DNA of 64,000 nt from Notamacropus eugenii (lineage: Eukaryota > Chordata > Mammalia > Diprotodontia > Macropodidae): assembly GCF_028372415.1 (NCBI RefSeq), contig NC_092872.1, positions 548,202,205-548,266,204 of the forward strand. The letters run 5' to 3'. The position numbers and the translations under genes were made by a program. Positions 1 through 11,079 of this stretch are shown in pieces. The stretch's first letter is position 1, and every line of letters begins with the position of its first letter. Below the pieces are notes generated by a model. The model worked only from the letters and a program-made list of their open reading frames with translations. It made no database searches and was not told the DNA's origin.

Positions 1-129
1 TCTGATTTCAGGTCCAGCCTCAGTCCTCTACACCAGCAAGTTCCCTGTCAAAAGCTGAATTTTCATTCATGTCTCCTGAGCCCTAGTCTACAATTCTTTC
101 CAGTATACTATGCTTCTTTTCTATGTTAC

Positions 130-300
130 AGTTAAAAGGGAACTTGGAGGTTATCTGGTCCAGCTCCTCATTTTACAGATGTAAAAGCTGAAGCCAGTGT
201 GGAGAAGCAAATGTATCTGAATCCCATAGCAAATTAATGGCAGAGCCAAAGCGGGAACCTGTTTCTCTAGTCTTGTCAATGAGTGTGTTTTCTGTTACTC
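130..300 (-). repeat. MIR-type SINE fragment
   Basis: Contains 'ctcattttacagatg' followed by a decayed internal part with 'ggcagagccaaagc', in the order expected for the reverse complement of a MIR-type CORE-SINE. Old and diverged; the ends are approximate. Confidence 0.5.
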
Positions 301-544
301 ATGCATCCTGTTGAGAGGCAAGTATCGCTACCAATGGGCAGGTCCAATTTCATAAAGAAATGAGTAGGAGTACACTAATGTGTGGTATTCAAAGGTTTTT
401 GGAAAATCCCCCAACCACCTGAAACCATCCCCTATCTCTGGTCTGAACCTGAGATCCCTCTAAAAGGGACAAAATCAAACTTCCATCCCACAAGGAAAGA
501 GACAACTTAGAATGAACTCATAGCAGCTAGAACACCATGACTTA

Positions 545-765
545 CATTCTTTCACAAAGAGATGAGTGGGTATGGTAGAAGGAGAAAGAGAGCCAGACCT
601 GGAGATGGGACACCTGGGTCCACAGCCTCACTCTGATACTATGTTTGTGGCCCCTAGCAAGTAATCCGGCCTCTCGGAGCCTTTGTTTATCCAGTTGTTA
701 AATGGTAATAGGTACTTTATAAACTTTAAAATGAAACAGATATGGGAGTTATTGTTTATCAGAAC
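545..765 (+). repeat. MIR/THER1-type SINE
   Basis: Reads in MIR order: 'atggtagaaggagaaagag', 'ccagacctggagatgggaca', a cysteine-like 'cctagcaagtaatc', then 'tgttaaatggtaatagg' and 'tactttataaactttaaa'. The tail after the CORE is the THER1/MIR kind. No target-site duplication is visible. Confidence 0.6.
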
Positions 766-879
766 CCTTTCCTTTCATTAGCCTTGGGGGTAGTGTGGGA
801 AACATTAGGTCATGAAGTGACTGCAGAGGACCCAACCAATAACTGAGGGAAATGAGAGGCTGAGGAGATTGAAAACCAA

Positions 880-1055
880 TTTAGGATCATCAATACAGAG
901 CTTCAGAAGCTGTCCAATCCAACCCCTCCTTTTACAGATGAGGAGACTTGAGAATCAGGGAAAAGTAGGGACTTGCCCAATCAGGAGGCTGGATTTAAAC
1001 CTGAATTCAGAGACTAGTGGCCATTCACTGTGCCATGTGACTGCTTCTGGTTGTT
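880..1055 (-). repeat. MIR-type SINE, minus strand
   Basis: 'ccttttacagatgaggagac', 'gggacttgcccaatcagg' and 'ccattcactgtgccatgtga' mark the reverse complement of a MIR-type SINE. A 64-codon open frame here is a by-product of the repeat and not a gene. Confidence 0.6.
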
Positions 1056-1103
1056 CTTACTAGTGACAGAAGGTACTCCTTGCCATTGTCCCAAGTAGTT
1101 TTC

Positions 1104-1245
1104 TTTCTTTTTTTCTTTTTTTGGAGGCAATCAGGGTTAAGTGACTTGCCCAGGGTCACACAGTAAATGTCTGAGGCTGGATTTGAACTCAGATCCTCCT
1201 GACTCTAGGGCTGGAACTCCATCTACTGTGCCACTTGGCTGCACT
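1104..1245 (-). mobile_element. A-tailed tRNA-derived SINE with target-site duplications
   Basis: A T-rich run followed by 'ggaggcaatcagggttaag', 'tgacttgcccagggtcacac' and a 5' end 'ctactgtgccacttggctgc' is the reverse complement of a short marsupial tRNA-derived SINE with an A-rich tail (SINE1_MD/WSINE1 type). It is flanked by 'tcccaagtagttttc' at 1089-1103 and 'tcccaagtatttttc' at 1246-1260, a 15-nt duplication with one mismatch, which fixes both ends. The A-tail implies L1-type mobilisation. It is the only such short SINE I recognised in the window. Confidence 0.75.
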
Positions 1246-1451
1246 TCCCAAGTATTTTTCAATGAAATGCTGGAAAATCCTTTATCGGAGAGTGGAACTA
1301 TTCCCTCTCCTTTCCCAGAAATTCTTTCACTCTGAAAGAAGCATGACATTCTCCTGGACAGTAAGCAATTTCAATTATAATCCTACAGCCCTATTGGGTA
1401 GAATGGCTTGAACCCAAGGCCAGCCACAAAATTATTGGTCATTGCTTTTTT

Positions 1452-1469
1452 TTTTTTTTTTTGCTCTCA
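1452..1469. repeat. Poly(T) run
   Basis: An uninterrupted run of about 18 T. It may be the decayed tail of a minus-strand retroelement, but no body is recognisable next to it. Confidence 0.8.
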
Positions 1470-1884
1470 CAGTGAGACCAGTCAGGTGTGACAAAGGAAT
1501 TGCTGTCATCTCCCATAAGGGGGGCAAGGATCTCACCTTTGAAGTCTTCATAAATATGTCCCTTTTTATTAAGGTGAAATTAATCTCCATTTCTCCCCTC
1601 TAGCAAGAATATGGTTGAACTCATGAGAGGGAGATGAAAGGTTGTACTTAAAAGGGCCAGCCCAGAGATTCCATCTGATCCATTATGTTATCTGCACTAA
1701 TGGGAAATGCTGCCCACTAATAGCTTCTATTTGTCACATGGAGGGAACTGAATGCTTAGGATGACAAAGCAACCAGAGATTTATTGTATTTTATTCTTTT
1801 TTTAAAAAAAAAAAACTTGTTTTTTAAATATGCAAAAACGGCAAGCCTCAAAAAAGGTACAACTTTGGGAAGCTAAATGTATAT

Positions 1885-2080
1885 GTGTGAAGACAGCTTG
1901 GCACAGTGGGAAGGATGCTGGACTTGAAGTCAGGAAACCTGGATTATTTTTATATGTCATTAAATAGCTATAGGAACTTGAGCCAACTCCCTTTCCTCCC
2001 TAGGGTTTGTTGTCTTCATCTGTTAAATGAGGGAGTTGGACTGTTTGATCTCTAAGGTCTCTTTTAACTTTAATCTGAAA
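1885..2080 (+). repeat. MIR-type SINE
   Basis: 'cttggcacagtgggaagga', 'ctggacttgaagtcaggaaa', then 'atctgttaaatgagggagtt' and 'gatctctaaggtctctttt' follow MIR order from head to tail. Roughly full length, moderately decayed. Confidence 0.7.
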
Positions 2081-2214
2081 ATAATTTTCTTGTGCTTTCT
2101 CTGATTATATACCTTGTTCATACCTGTTCCTTCTTCTTGACCTTCTTGTCCTCTCTCTCCATCTCCACATGACACATGACATCTCCACATGAGTGAATGA
2201 AAACTCATTTACTA

Positions 2215-2310
2215 TGTTTTGGGTAAGCATTGGTAATATAAATACAAAATTAAGATGATCTCTGCCCTCAAAGAACTTATATTCTAATGGAAGGAGACCA
2301 CATATATGGG
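2215..2310 (+). repeat. Fragment of the 'ctcaaggagct' ancient repeat
   Basis: 'aatacaaaattaagatgatc' and 'tgccctcaaagaacttatat' then 'tctaatggaaggaga' match an old repeat that recurs at least ten times in this window (best copy 46282-46840). Its family name is not clear to me. Confidence 0.5.
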
Positions 2311-2850
2311 TGAACAATGGCTAAAGAGGGAGGTTTGGGTCTGGTAAGTCACAAGGATGGTGAATTGATCCATAGGGGAGTTGATTGGTATGTTCTTTTC
2401 ATAAGCTACTCATTTTAATAGTGGTATTGAAACGGTTACTATTCTGAGAACAAGAGGTAGAAAAGGGGATAGAGAATAGGTTACAATGTCGAGATAGATG
2501 ACAACATGGTCCAGATGGACAAATGGAAGGAATGTACAGAGTGAATATAGTTAGTTAGGTGGGTTTGAACCAATCATCAACCAAACAGCTGGGAGTAAAT
2601 GGGAAAAGAGAGAGTTAGTTACAAAGATCAGTAGATTAGCTTCTATAGAGACAAGGGTCATTGTTTCTGGAAGTTCAAGCCTGAGAATGCTATCCTAAGT
2701 AAAGGGCGGTGGAGCAACAACAGGGAAGATGGCCCAGGTTTCTTTAAAAAAAAGAACAACTTAGATATGGTGAGAAACGTGGACTAGGGTCTACTAAATA
2801 CAGGCAGGGAGATAGATGGATATAGTGGACTAAGTGGATTTACCTGTTTA
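2311..2850. other. No feature recognised
   Basis: Purine-rich, unassigned sequence. It may be the decayed 3' body of the repeat to its left, since 'ggagaccacat' leads straight into it, but no motif I know is preserved. Confidence 0.4.
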
Positions 2851-2854
2851 AATT

Positions 2855-2965
2855 CTACAGCTCATTTTACAGATGAGGAAACTGAGGCAAACAAGGTTAA
2901 ATGACTTGCCCGAGGTCACACAGCTAATAAATGTCTGAGGCCAAATTTGAACTCAGCAAGACGAT
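2855..2965 (-). repeat. SINE fragment (MIR or RTE-tailed type), minus strand
   Basis: Well-preserved 'ctcattttacagatgaggaa', 'actgaggcaaacaaggttaa' and 'gacttgcccgaggtcacaca', ending in 'tttgaactcagcaagac'. Neither the 3' tail nor the tRNA head is complete. Confidence 0.65.
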
Positions 2966-3585
2966 CCCTATGATCAAGCATACACCTTGTATATATTTGA
3001 TGTTCAATTAAATATTCTAAAATAAATTGAACTCTTTTACCTTTAGTTACCTAAACAGTAATAGTGTTCAACATGAGGAACCTCTCTCTCATACATGGGG
3101 TCTCCAGAATAGATACTCCTCGATGAGTCTATGGGCCTGTATCTACTCTATACTGTAGTAGCTCATGAGCCCCCACTAGTATGGTATACCAAGGACATAG
3201 TTCAAAACAAAGGTATTGAATGAAATATCATAATAAGAACAGTTATAATAGAACATTTCCTTCTCTATCTTCACTCCTTCTCTGGAGCATAATCTCCCAC
3301 AAATATACCATCGGGGGAGGAGTGTGTGCACAAAGAGATTATGTATGAGAAGTAACTGTATAAGGAGTATTTGTGGTCAGGGCAAATGCATGGTCAGAGG
3401 AAACTCATGCCTTGTTTTTGGTGGGGGTTGGTGATGAGAGTGTGAATGGTCTATTGTTATTGTATTCATTCTACTATTTAATTAAATACCTTTCTCTTTA
3501 ACTAATTGTGCTAATTGGGGGGGAGGGGGAGAGGGACTCATGAACTACAATATTGAGTCGATATAAATCCATAGACCCATAGTGC
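2966..3585. other. No feature recognised
   Basis: Unassigned AT-rich sequence. A G-rich patch 'ggggggaggggga' near 3517 is the only compositional oddity. No open frame above 60 codons. Confidence 0.4.
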
Positions 3586-3589
3586 GGCA

Positions 3590-3700
3590 TCCTCCTTGGG
3601 GGCAGGAATTGTCTCACTTTTATATTTGTATTCTTTGTGCCTAGCACAGTGCCTGGCACACATTGGCACTTAATAAATGTTTATTGATTGGTTGATAGAT
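3590..3700 (+). repeat. L2 LINE 3' end
   Basis: 'gggggcaggaattgtctcac', 'tgcctagcacagtgcctggc' and 'cacttaataaatgtttattg' form the typical L2 3' terminus. Strongly 5'-truncated, as nearly all L2 copies are. Confidence 0.8.
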
Positions 3701-4144
3701 GCAGATATCTTCTGCTAATGTCATCAAACTGCTTTCTTTAGGCCTACTTTCTCATAGGACCTACAATCTATTGGGCTTCTACCAAGGCATTTGTTGTGTC
3801 TCTTCTATCTTCTGCTGAGTGTTATGTCCCTATGGTCCAGAGCTACACAGTGAGTTACTGGCAAAGACCAATCGTTGAATGCCTGAACCCATGTGTGGTA
3901 TTTGTGACTGTTGATTATCTGGGGTTATGCTCATCTTGGTTTTTTTTTTTTGGTGCAATGTCACACACAAAATCATCAGATAATAGATCATTGGATTTAA
4001 TGCTCTAATTGACCTTAAAGATCTCATAATCCTACTTCCTTATTTTATAGTTTTTTAAATAAATGGGCCAGTATGGTAGAGAAGTTGACCTGATAAAGTC
4101 ATCAGATATTGGAGTTTGCTACTGAGCAGTGAAGATGAGACAGT

Positions 4145-4315
4145 TTCATGATCATAGAATCATAGATTCAGAGCTGGAAGGAATGTTAGGGATCATATAG
4201 TCCAGTCTTTTCATTTTACAAATGAGGAAACTGCAGCCAAGAGAATTAAGTGACTTACCTTTGGCTATATAGGTAATAAGTAGTAGAATGGTGTTTGCTT
4301 GCACCCCTAGGAAAG
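4145..4315 (-). repeat. MIR-like fragment
   Basis: 'gaatcatagattcagagctg' then 'ttacaaatgaggaaactgca' and 'ttaagtgacttacctttggc' is an ancient SINE pattern common in marsupials. Diverged, with no flanking duplication seen. Confidence 0.55.
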
Positions 4316-5164
4316 CTTCCATTTCTTAGTGTACTGCTTCAGGACTAATTAAGGAGCCAAAGTTAGTTACTTGTACAGGATGAGGACTAGTGCATTCTTT
4401 CTCAAATGCAAACATATTATAGAGTTGTGTATACAGTTCCAGCCAAGCATTCAGACTTGGGGATTTCAGAACGATGGAAAGGAGAGCTGGCAAACAGTGG
4501 GTGCTGGAGGAGCACTTTTGTCCCTTTTGTAGTCAGGTCAATGGGGAAAGATCAGAGAAGTCATTTAGAGAGATTACCTGATGCCATAATGTACAGGTAT
4601 TCTTAAATGTTGTCTTTTTTGATCCATCATCCTCATGGTTTTCATGTTGAAAAACAAAACCCTTCCATATAATCATTCTATTCAAACAGACAACTAGCAT
4701 TCCCAGGATAATGCAAACTCTGTTTTTCTGAGCTGGATTAGCCTACTGCAGAAAGTGCAGATTTATGTCACTTAATGAATTGTAAATGAACATGTTTTTT
4801 TTACCAAGAGATGGAAAAAAGCACTAAAGTTATAGAAAAGACAAGTGTCTGTATAGTAAGCCTTTCCTGAGTAGTATGTGTTGACAGAGAGCTCAACCAA
4901 CTCCCCTCACTGAAAGAGCTGTTTTCTGGAAATAATTCAGTCATATTAATCTTCTTGGGACCTTTGGAGAAGTCCATTCATCCAAAGAAAACATTAGAGA
5001 AATCACTAATCAATTCAGATTGTTTGTAAAGATCAGATAAGATCATCATAATAATGATTCACAAGTATACAGACCCCAGAAGCTTATCCTGAGACAGCCC
5101 TGCTCTAGCCAAACAAGGCTGGCATAGCTTCCTCAGGCTAACGCAATCTCTACTCTCATCTACA

Positions 5165-5385
5165 AAGGTATATAGTGCGGTAGGAAGAATGCTGGGCCTG
5201 GAATCTGAAGATCTGTGCTGATTATATACTAATAGATTAACTAAGTGTATAAGCCAAAGCAAGTCACATGACTCCCTTGGCCTCAGTTTTCTTATTCCAA
5301 AATGAGGCTAATCATTTTTGTATCTTCTAGGTACAAGATAGTGCTGTTGAGAGGAAGGTGCTTTGTCAACCACAAAATTTTTTTT
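5165..5385 (+). repeat. THER1/MIR-type SINE
   Basis: Order 'ggtatatagtgcggtaggaa', 'tgctgggcctggaatctgaa', 'ccttggcctcagttttctta', 'gttgagaggaaggtgctttg' is that of a THER1-like CORE-SINE including its 3' half. Confidence 0.65.
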
Positions 5386-5650
5386 TTGAAGTAAACAATT
5401 TATTTTAATGAAAAAAAAATCAATGTTCTGTTCCTCTCACCTCCACTCTTAAATATTCAGTCAAATAAATTGGCTACTTTCAAAAAATGTAGGTCTCATT
5501 TTGCACTCCATGTCCATTACCTCTGTGTCAGAAGATAAACAGCATTCTTACTCATTAGTCCTCTAAAATTGTGCTTGGTCATTGTGTTGATCCGAATTCT
5601 TAAGGCTTTCAGAATAAGCTATTACAGAAGTAGCTGTCGCTATAATGATC
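5375..5650 (-). mobile_element. Old L1 3' region, minus strand
   Basis: 'aatttattttaatgaaaaa', 'catgtccattacctctgtgt', 'attagtcctctaaaattgtg' and 'gtcattgtgttgatccgaa' read as the reverse complement of the region upstream of a marsupial L1 3' end. More diverged than the L1s at 6665, 18831 and 50464. What follows to 5880 is unassigned. Confidence 0.5.
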
Positions 5651-5944
5651 TATGCTTTTCTTCTGTCTTCAGGCAACCATTATGCTTTCTCTGGAAAACC
5701 CTCAGCTCATGCCAGTATTCCAAATTCAACTCTTTTTCTTCCAGCTTTAAAGATGGCACTACCCACTCCTCTCCACCACCACCCCAGCTCTGCCTCGTTC
5801 CCACCAATGTGTCACTTCCAGAAAGTCCTTATCAATTCTTTGTCCATTAGCAGAACCAGGAAGATGGACTCCATCTGAAGCCGATAATTTGTATTTCTTC
5901 TCAGTCCAGCTGTTTTTATTACCCACTTCCTTGTTCACACGTTG

Positions 5945-6135
5945 GCATCACAGCATGGTTTAGTGGAAGGAGTATTGAACATGGAGGACTAGCTGTCTAA
6001 GTCTCTGCTCTAACACTCAGACAATTTCCTTTCTTCACCCTGGTCCCTAGTTCTTTCATCTAGAAAATGAAGGCATTGGACTAGATGATCTCTAAGATGC
6101 CTTACAATTGTGACATCCTGTGATTCTGTGATGAG
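5945..6135 (+). repeat. MIR-type SINE
   Basis: 'gcatggtttagtggaaggag', 'tctagaaaatgaaggcattg', 'gactagatgatctctaagat' and 'catcctgtgattctgtgatg' show both halves of a MIR-like SINE. Confidence 0.7.
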
Positions 6136-6249
6136 TACTTTCTCCAAGAAAGAGACCATCTACAGACCATCTTGTAGGGTTGTTGGGTTTTTTTTCCCCC
6201 ATCTCAACATTTTTTTTTTACTCAGGCAATATAAATTGCATATAGTTCA

Positions 6250-6284
6250 CAGTAATAGTGATAGTAATAGTAATAGTAACAGAG
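6250..6284. repeat. (AGT)n trinucleotide repeat
   Basis: About eight imperfect AGT units around 'agtaatagtaatagtaacag'. Short and interrupted. Confidence 0.7.
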
Positions 6285-6664
6285 GACTTAGTTTATCTCA
6301 GGTTTCTCTGCCTTCTTCCCTTGGTTCTATGTTTCCATGATGCTTGATACAATAAAAAGGAGAGAATATTTTAAACTATTAGACCATTATTAAGCTTTTA
6401 CTCAGAATCCAAACCCAATTAACCTGCAATACTTAGCTGACTCAGATCAAACAACACTGCAAATCCTAGCGAGCCTCCCATCCCAACTATTTTGCTATCC
6501 TCCCTGTAGTCATGTGTGTACCCCGTCCCATGCTAAATACAGCTCTTCTAGTCCTTTCTCTGGGTTCAGTAATCAAATTGTCCCTGAAAGGGGCTCTGCT
6601 AACTGACTGTCCTATGGATTAACTCGCTAACCATGTGACCCCTTTTCCTGGCTACCACTCCCAT

Positions 6665-7912
6665 CCTTTTTAAAAAAAATTAATTAACTAATTAATTTTA
6701 AGTTTTCATCATTCAGTTCCATTAGATTTTTTGTTCCAAATTTTCTCCCCATCCCTCCCTTCCCCCCACCCCAAGATGGCATGCAATCTGATAGAGGCTC
6801 TACATATACATTCATGTTAAATGTATTTTCACATTAGTCATGTTGTAAAGAAGAATTAGAACTAATGGGAGAAATCACAGGAAAGAAGAAACAAGAGGGG
6901 GAGAGAGAGAGAGAGAGACAGGGAGAGAGAGAGAGCAAATATTATGCTTCAATCTGCATTTAGACTCCATAGTTCTTTTTCTGGATGTGGATAGCATGTT
7001 CTATCATGAGTCATTTGAAGTTGTCTTAGATCCTAGCATTGCTAAGTAGAGATAAGTTTATCAAAGTTAATCATAGCACGATGTTGTTACTGTATAAAAT
7101 GTTCTTCTGGTTCTGCTCACTTCACTTAGCATCAGTTCATTTCAAGTCTTTCCAGGTTTTTCTGAAGTCTGCCTGCTCGTCATTTCTTATGGAACAATAG
7201 TAATCCATTACATTCATATATGATAACTTGTTCAGGCATTCTCCAGTTGATGGGCATCCCCTCAATTTCCAATTTTTGACCACCACAAAAAAGATCTGAT
7301 ATAAATATTTTTGTACATGTAGGTCCTTTTCCCTTTTGTATGATCTCTTTGGGATATGGACCCAGAAGTGGCATTGCTGGGTCAAAAGGTATGCACAGCT
7401 TTATAGCTATTTGGCCATAATTCCAAATTGCTCTCCAGAATGGTTGGATCAGTTCCCAACTCCAACAATGCATTAGTATTCCAATTCCATATTGGAATCT
7501 TCTACATTATTGATCATTTTTCTGTTTTGTCATGTTAGCCAATCTGGTAGGTGTGATGTCATATCTCAGAGTTGTTTTGATTTGCATTTCACTAATCAAT
7601 AGTGATTTAGAACATTTTTTCATATAACTATGGATAGCTTTATTTTCTTCTTCTGAAAATAGCCTGTTCATATCCTTTGACCATTTATCAATTGGGGAAT
7701 GACTTGTATTCTTATGAATTTGACTAAATTCTCTATATATTTTAAAAATGAGGCCTTTATCAGAGACACTGGTTGTAAAAATTCTTTTCCAGTTTTCTGC
7801 TTCCCTTCTAATTTTAGTTTCATTGGCTTTGTTTGTGCAAAAACTTTTCAAGTTAATGTAATCAGAATTACCCATTTTGCATTTCCTCATCAAAAATGAT
7901 ATATTCACATTT
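6665..7912 (-). mobile_element. 5'-truncated marsupial L1
   Basis: Reverse complement of a LINE-1 end: AT-rich tail, a pyrimidine-rich 3' UTR ('tcccttccccccaccccaag'), then ORF2 C-terminal coding sequence. The 5' truncation is near 7912. The element has internal stops and frame breaks, so it cannot mobilise itself. It is the longest L1 in the window, and its 3' UTR matches the copies at 18831, 39424 and 50464. A (GA)n tract at 6897-6935 lies within the UTR. Confidence 0.9.
7137..7908 (-). pseudogene. L1 ORF2 C-terminal remnant
   Basis: ORF2 is the LINE-1 endonuclease/reverse-transcriptase polyprotein; only the region after the polymerase survives. The segment at 7908-7507 (133 codons) contains 'INLKSFCTNKANETKIRRE', 'SDKGLIFKIYREFSQIHKN' and 'KWSKDMNRLFSEEENKAIH', matching the L1 ORF2 C-terminal region. 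The next pieces lie in other frames at 7473-7180 ('KLCIPFDPAMPLLGPYPKE') and 7385-7137 ('FRKTWKDLK', then stop). At least two frame changes separate them, and the cysteine-rich C-terminal motif is incomplete. Confidence 0.88.
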
Positions 7913-8025
7913 AAATTAGAGGACCTTTAGACCATAAAAAATTTCAACTAGTAGTGTAGTATTTGAAAAAAACATTGGATTAACAGAGGACTTGGAATCA
8001 GTCCTACTCAGCTATTATTTTTATT

Positions 8026-8300
8026 CTTGAAGAGAATCAAGGACCTCAGGAGGGTGACATCTTGACTTGCACATGAATTGGATTTAAGTGAGGAAGGTCT
8101 GTGCAAAGTCACTTGTCCCTTACTCTCTCCTCCAGAGACATTGGAGTTCAGAGACAAGAGGACTGGCAATGGCCCCAGACACAGTGAGAGATCTTGGCCT
8201 TTTTAAGATAAGGTCATTCTCAGGTCTCAGTTTGTCTGAGGTAGTGCCCATTCTGTAGTTAAAGGCTAGGCAAGAATTGAAGCAAAAGATGGCCTAGTTT
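8026..8300 (+). repeat. Interspersed repeat shared with 25125-25305
   Basis: 'gcacatgaattggatttaag' and 'ctctcctccagagacattgg', followed by 'gaggactggcaatggcccc', recur in reverse complement at 25125-25305. I recognise the sequence as a marsupial interspersed family but cannot name it with confidence. It has no open frame of note. Confidence 0.55.
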
Positions 8301-8754
8301 GCCTTTACCGAAGAATCAGTCTGAAAGGGGAAGATTCTCAGTTTCTGGCCAGAATCAAAACAACTGATATTTACACTCACACTGAGCCATCAAAACCAAA
8401 ACAATTAGCAAGTGAGACTTGAGACTGGACCTACTATTAGACAATCAATGAAAACCAGAATGATTTGGCTTTAAAAGCATAGTCAAGAAACTATTTGAAT
8501 CCCAATGGGTTTCAGTAAAGTCTGTTTTTCAGAGCTACAATTCATGAAATCATAAATGACAATTTACATGAAACAAAAGAGTTAATTTTCCTAGTTTTTT
8601 TTTTTTTAGAAAAAAATAAGTAGGGAAGAAAAAAAATCTAGCCCCCAAACCTGAAGATATCTTGCAAAGTATAAGCGCTATTTTCTCCTCCTCTTCTTCC
8701 TCTCTCTTCCACCCCATCCACATCATACCCTTACATGTGTGCTTTGTCCTATTC

Positions 8755-8840
8755 ATCTAAATCTTGGACAAATCACTCATCTTTCTGGGATTCAGTTTCC
8801 TCATTGTTGAAATGGACTAGATTGGTTGACTAGGTTCAGT
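8755..8840 (+). repeat. MIR 3' half
   Basis: 'tgggattcagtttcctcatt' and 'gttgaaatggactagattgg' are the second half of a MIR-type SINE. Confidence 0.55.
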
Positions 8841-9110
8841 TCAATTAGAAAACATTGATGAAGTGCCAACTATTTACTACATACTGGAAACTCCTGTGTG
8901 GTGTAGTGTATAGAGGGCCAGCCCTCAGGAGGACCTGAGTTCAAATTTAGCCTCAGACACTTACTAGATAGCCATGTGACCCTGGGATCTTTGTCAAGAA
9001 AACCCCAAATGAGGTCAAGTAGTCAGACATCGACTAAACGATACAAACAATGCCTAGATGCTAGTAATTCAGTGATAGAAATGAAATAGTCCCTGCTCTC
9101 AAAGAATTAA
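8840..9110 (+). repeat. Ancient repeat interrupted by an RTE-tailed SINE
   Basis: 'gatgaagtgccaactattta' (8857 onward) and 'agtccctgctctcaaagaat' (9090 onward) are parts of one copy of the 'ctcaaggagct' repeat, separated by the SINE at 8885-9055. The interruption gives the relative age: the host repeat is older than the SINE. Confidence 0.5.
8885..9055 (+). mobile_element. tRNA-derived SINE with RTE-like tail, internally deleted
   Basis: Head 'gtgtagtgtatagagggcca', middle 'aggaggacctgagttcaaat', then a jump from 'tgtgaccctgg' directly to 'tttgtcaagaaaaccccaaa' and the tail 'ggtcaagtagtcagacatcg'. About 80 bp of the usual body is missing. Confidence 0.7.
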
Positions 9111-9359
9111 ACTGGGCTCAGCTTTGCATGTATCCAGATCACCTGACATGGGAGTGATGGTGTTATGGGATGTGGGTCTCTAAAAGAAAAAGACCATGTC
9201 TTTTAACACAATCCAGTCCCAAACTTTCCCAAACATTTCAGCAACCCAGTCCCTGGCATTTTACCTGAGACATTTGGCCCATCCCAGTCAACCTAGATAC
9301 TCAATAATCTTTTAAACTGCTCTTTCACAGTGGTTCTCCAAATACTTAACTCCTTTCAC

Positions 9360-9640
9360 TGTTGGCACCTGCTCCACCCCAGGCTACTCACCACTCCTTA
9401 ATCCCATCCATATACTTTCCCTAGGACCACTTCAGGCTATCTAACACACCTTAATCCTATCCAGATCTCATTGTCTTTTCTGGTCTATAAGTACCAATCT
9501 CATCCTCATTAAATTGCTCAGACTCACTTAAGAATCTAGCTCCCTTTGATTTGCAATACCATAGAGCAGATTTAGTAGGAATCTTGCCCTATTTACTGAT
9601 ATTATAATAAAAACTTTGCTACTCTGATGAAAGAAGGCTG
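9360..9640 (+). mobile_element. Candidate LTR-like fragment
   Basis: A TATA-like 'ggtctataagtaccaa' near 9480 and 'attataataaaaactttgct' near 9602, with a terminal stretch beyond, resemble an LTR U3-R-U5 order. 'cttaagaatctagc' here resembles 'cttaagagtctagc' in the block at 11080. No TG...CA ends or target duplication found, so this remains tentative. Confidence 0.35.
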
Positions 9641-10700
9641 GAAGGGTCTAATTCTTTCAAGGCAGCCTCCCCTGTACCCTTGTGCTCCGAGGTTCCCAGC
9701 ATCCCAAACTACAAAAGGAACACCTATGTCAAAGAGTTGCATCTGGGAAAAGACCTTCTGCATTCACTTATCTCATAGGTGGGAATAACCTCTTCTCATT
9801 GTCTGTGTGGGCAGAAAAGAATGCGTCTATGAAACTATTAGACCAAGATAGGCCCACCATCTCTTTTTCTGATATCACCCAAAGGGTGAAAGTCCTCTTC
9901 ATCCATAGCAGGGGCACTATGAATTGAGTTTTTTTCTTTTAGACTTGGCCTGTAATGCCAATACAATATTCACAGAGCCTAGGAGGCCTTGAATATCCAG
10001 GCGCAATTCTGAATCGCAAAATACAACAAACTCCTCAAATAGAAAACATAACCAAAATATTTATTCATACTCCAGAAAGTGAAATCCATCATAATCTATA
10101 CACAATAACAATGCAGACAGCAACACCACCCCCAAGCTTTCCCCCTGCTAGGATTCCCACAAACCAGCTCCATTAAATAAAATCACAAACAAGCTCTTTC
10201 ACTTACACCAGCCAGCAGCCTGCATCCTTCCTAGTTCTGACTGCTTTCATGATCAATTTGCTCTAGCTCCACTCTAGCTCTGCCTCTTCCTATTCTACCC
10301 TTCCTGCTCTACCCATTCAGAAAACTCCTCTCACCACAGACTCAGATTTCCATGTGACCCAGGCAGGTCACATGGGCCTGTTAATGAATGGGAAAGATCT
10401 TCCCATTTAAATTATCTGAAAAATGAGTTTGGGGTTTTGGTGGATTTCATTTGTCCTTTTCAGCTCTAGATAGGTGTGGAACTCCCACATCTGGACCCAA
10501 GACACAGTTAACTTGAAAGCTGGATTCCAGGCTAGATGTTAGCCAGTCTAGCAGAAAATCATAGAGAATCCAGAGTACCTAGGACTCAAGCCCAAGGAGG
10601 AGAGGTAGGCTTTGAACTTGGAATTTGATCTGTTTATACTAAATAAACTGAACTAAGCTGTCAACTGTGTCTCTTTCCACTACCCAGAGATTAAAGTGGT
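9641..10700. other. No gene recognised
   Basis: Holds an 81-codon and a 73-codon open frame at 9682-9927 and 9955-10176 with no similarity I know. A near-perfect palindrome around 10351-10374 ('catgtgacc' and its inverse) is like the near-palindromic 'tgtgacc..ggtcac' core of MIR SINEs. Possibly an old LTR, but nothing decisive. Confidence 0.4.
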
Positions 10701-11079
10701 GCAAGGGGGAATTATTCCCATAACTTATTGGAGGGGGGAGGGCACAGAATATATTTATATTTATCCTTATGCCTTTGAAGTAAATATTCCTTTATAAAAA
10801 CTTAACTATTAGATTATTAAAAGGACCTGGGCCTCAAGAGGCTCCCTAAAATTGGAGAAACACCATAAGTGGGGCCTTAAGCCAATGGAAGATAGACTAA
10901 ATATCCACCAAATCCTATAAATGCACCAGAGAATTCTGGGAGAGGAGTGGAATGTAAAATCCATGGCTCTTAGGCAATGGCAGCCAGGAGAGGTACTTCT
11001 AATAGGGTATAGATTCTGGGAACCTCCTTGAACTCTCCTTGAATCTTCCCACTTGATTTGCCTTTTCATGCCCAACTCT

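Noticed and set aside
1100..1245. tRNA gene suggested by the tRNA-like SINE head
   Set aside because: The A and B boxes are degenerate and the sequence continues into a SINE body with an A-tail and target duplications.
10351..10374. Palindrome 'catgtgacc..ggtcacatg' as a nuclear-receptor-type binding site
   Set aside because: MIR-type SINEs contain the near-palindrome 'tgtgacc...ggtcac'-like core, so it is probably a SINE remnant rather than a selected site.
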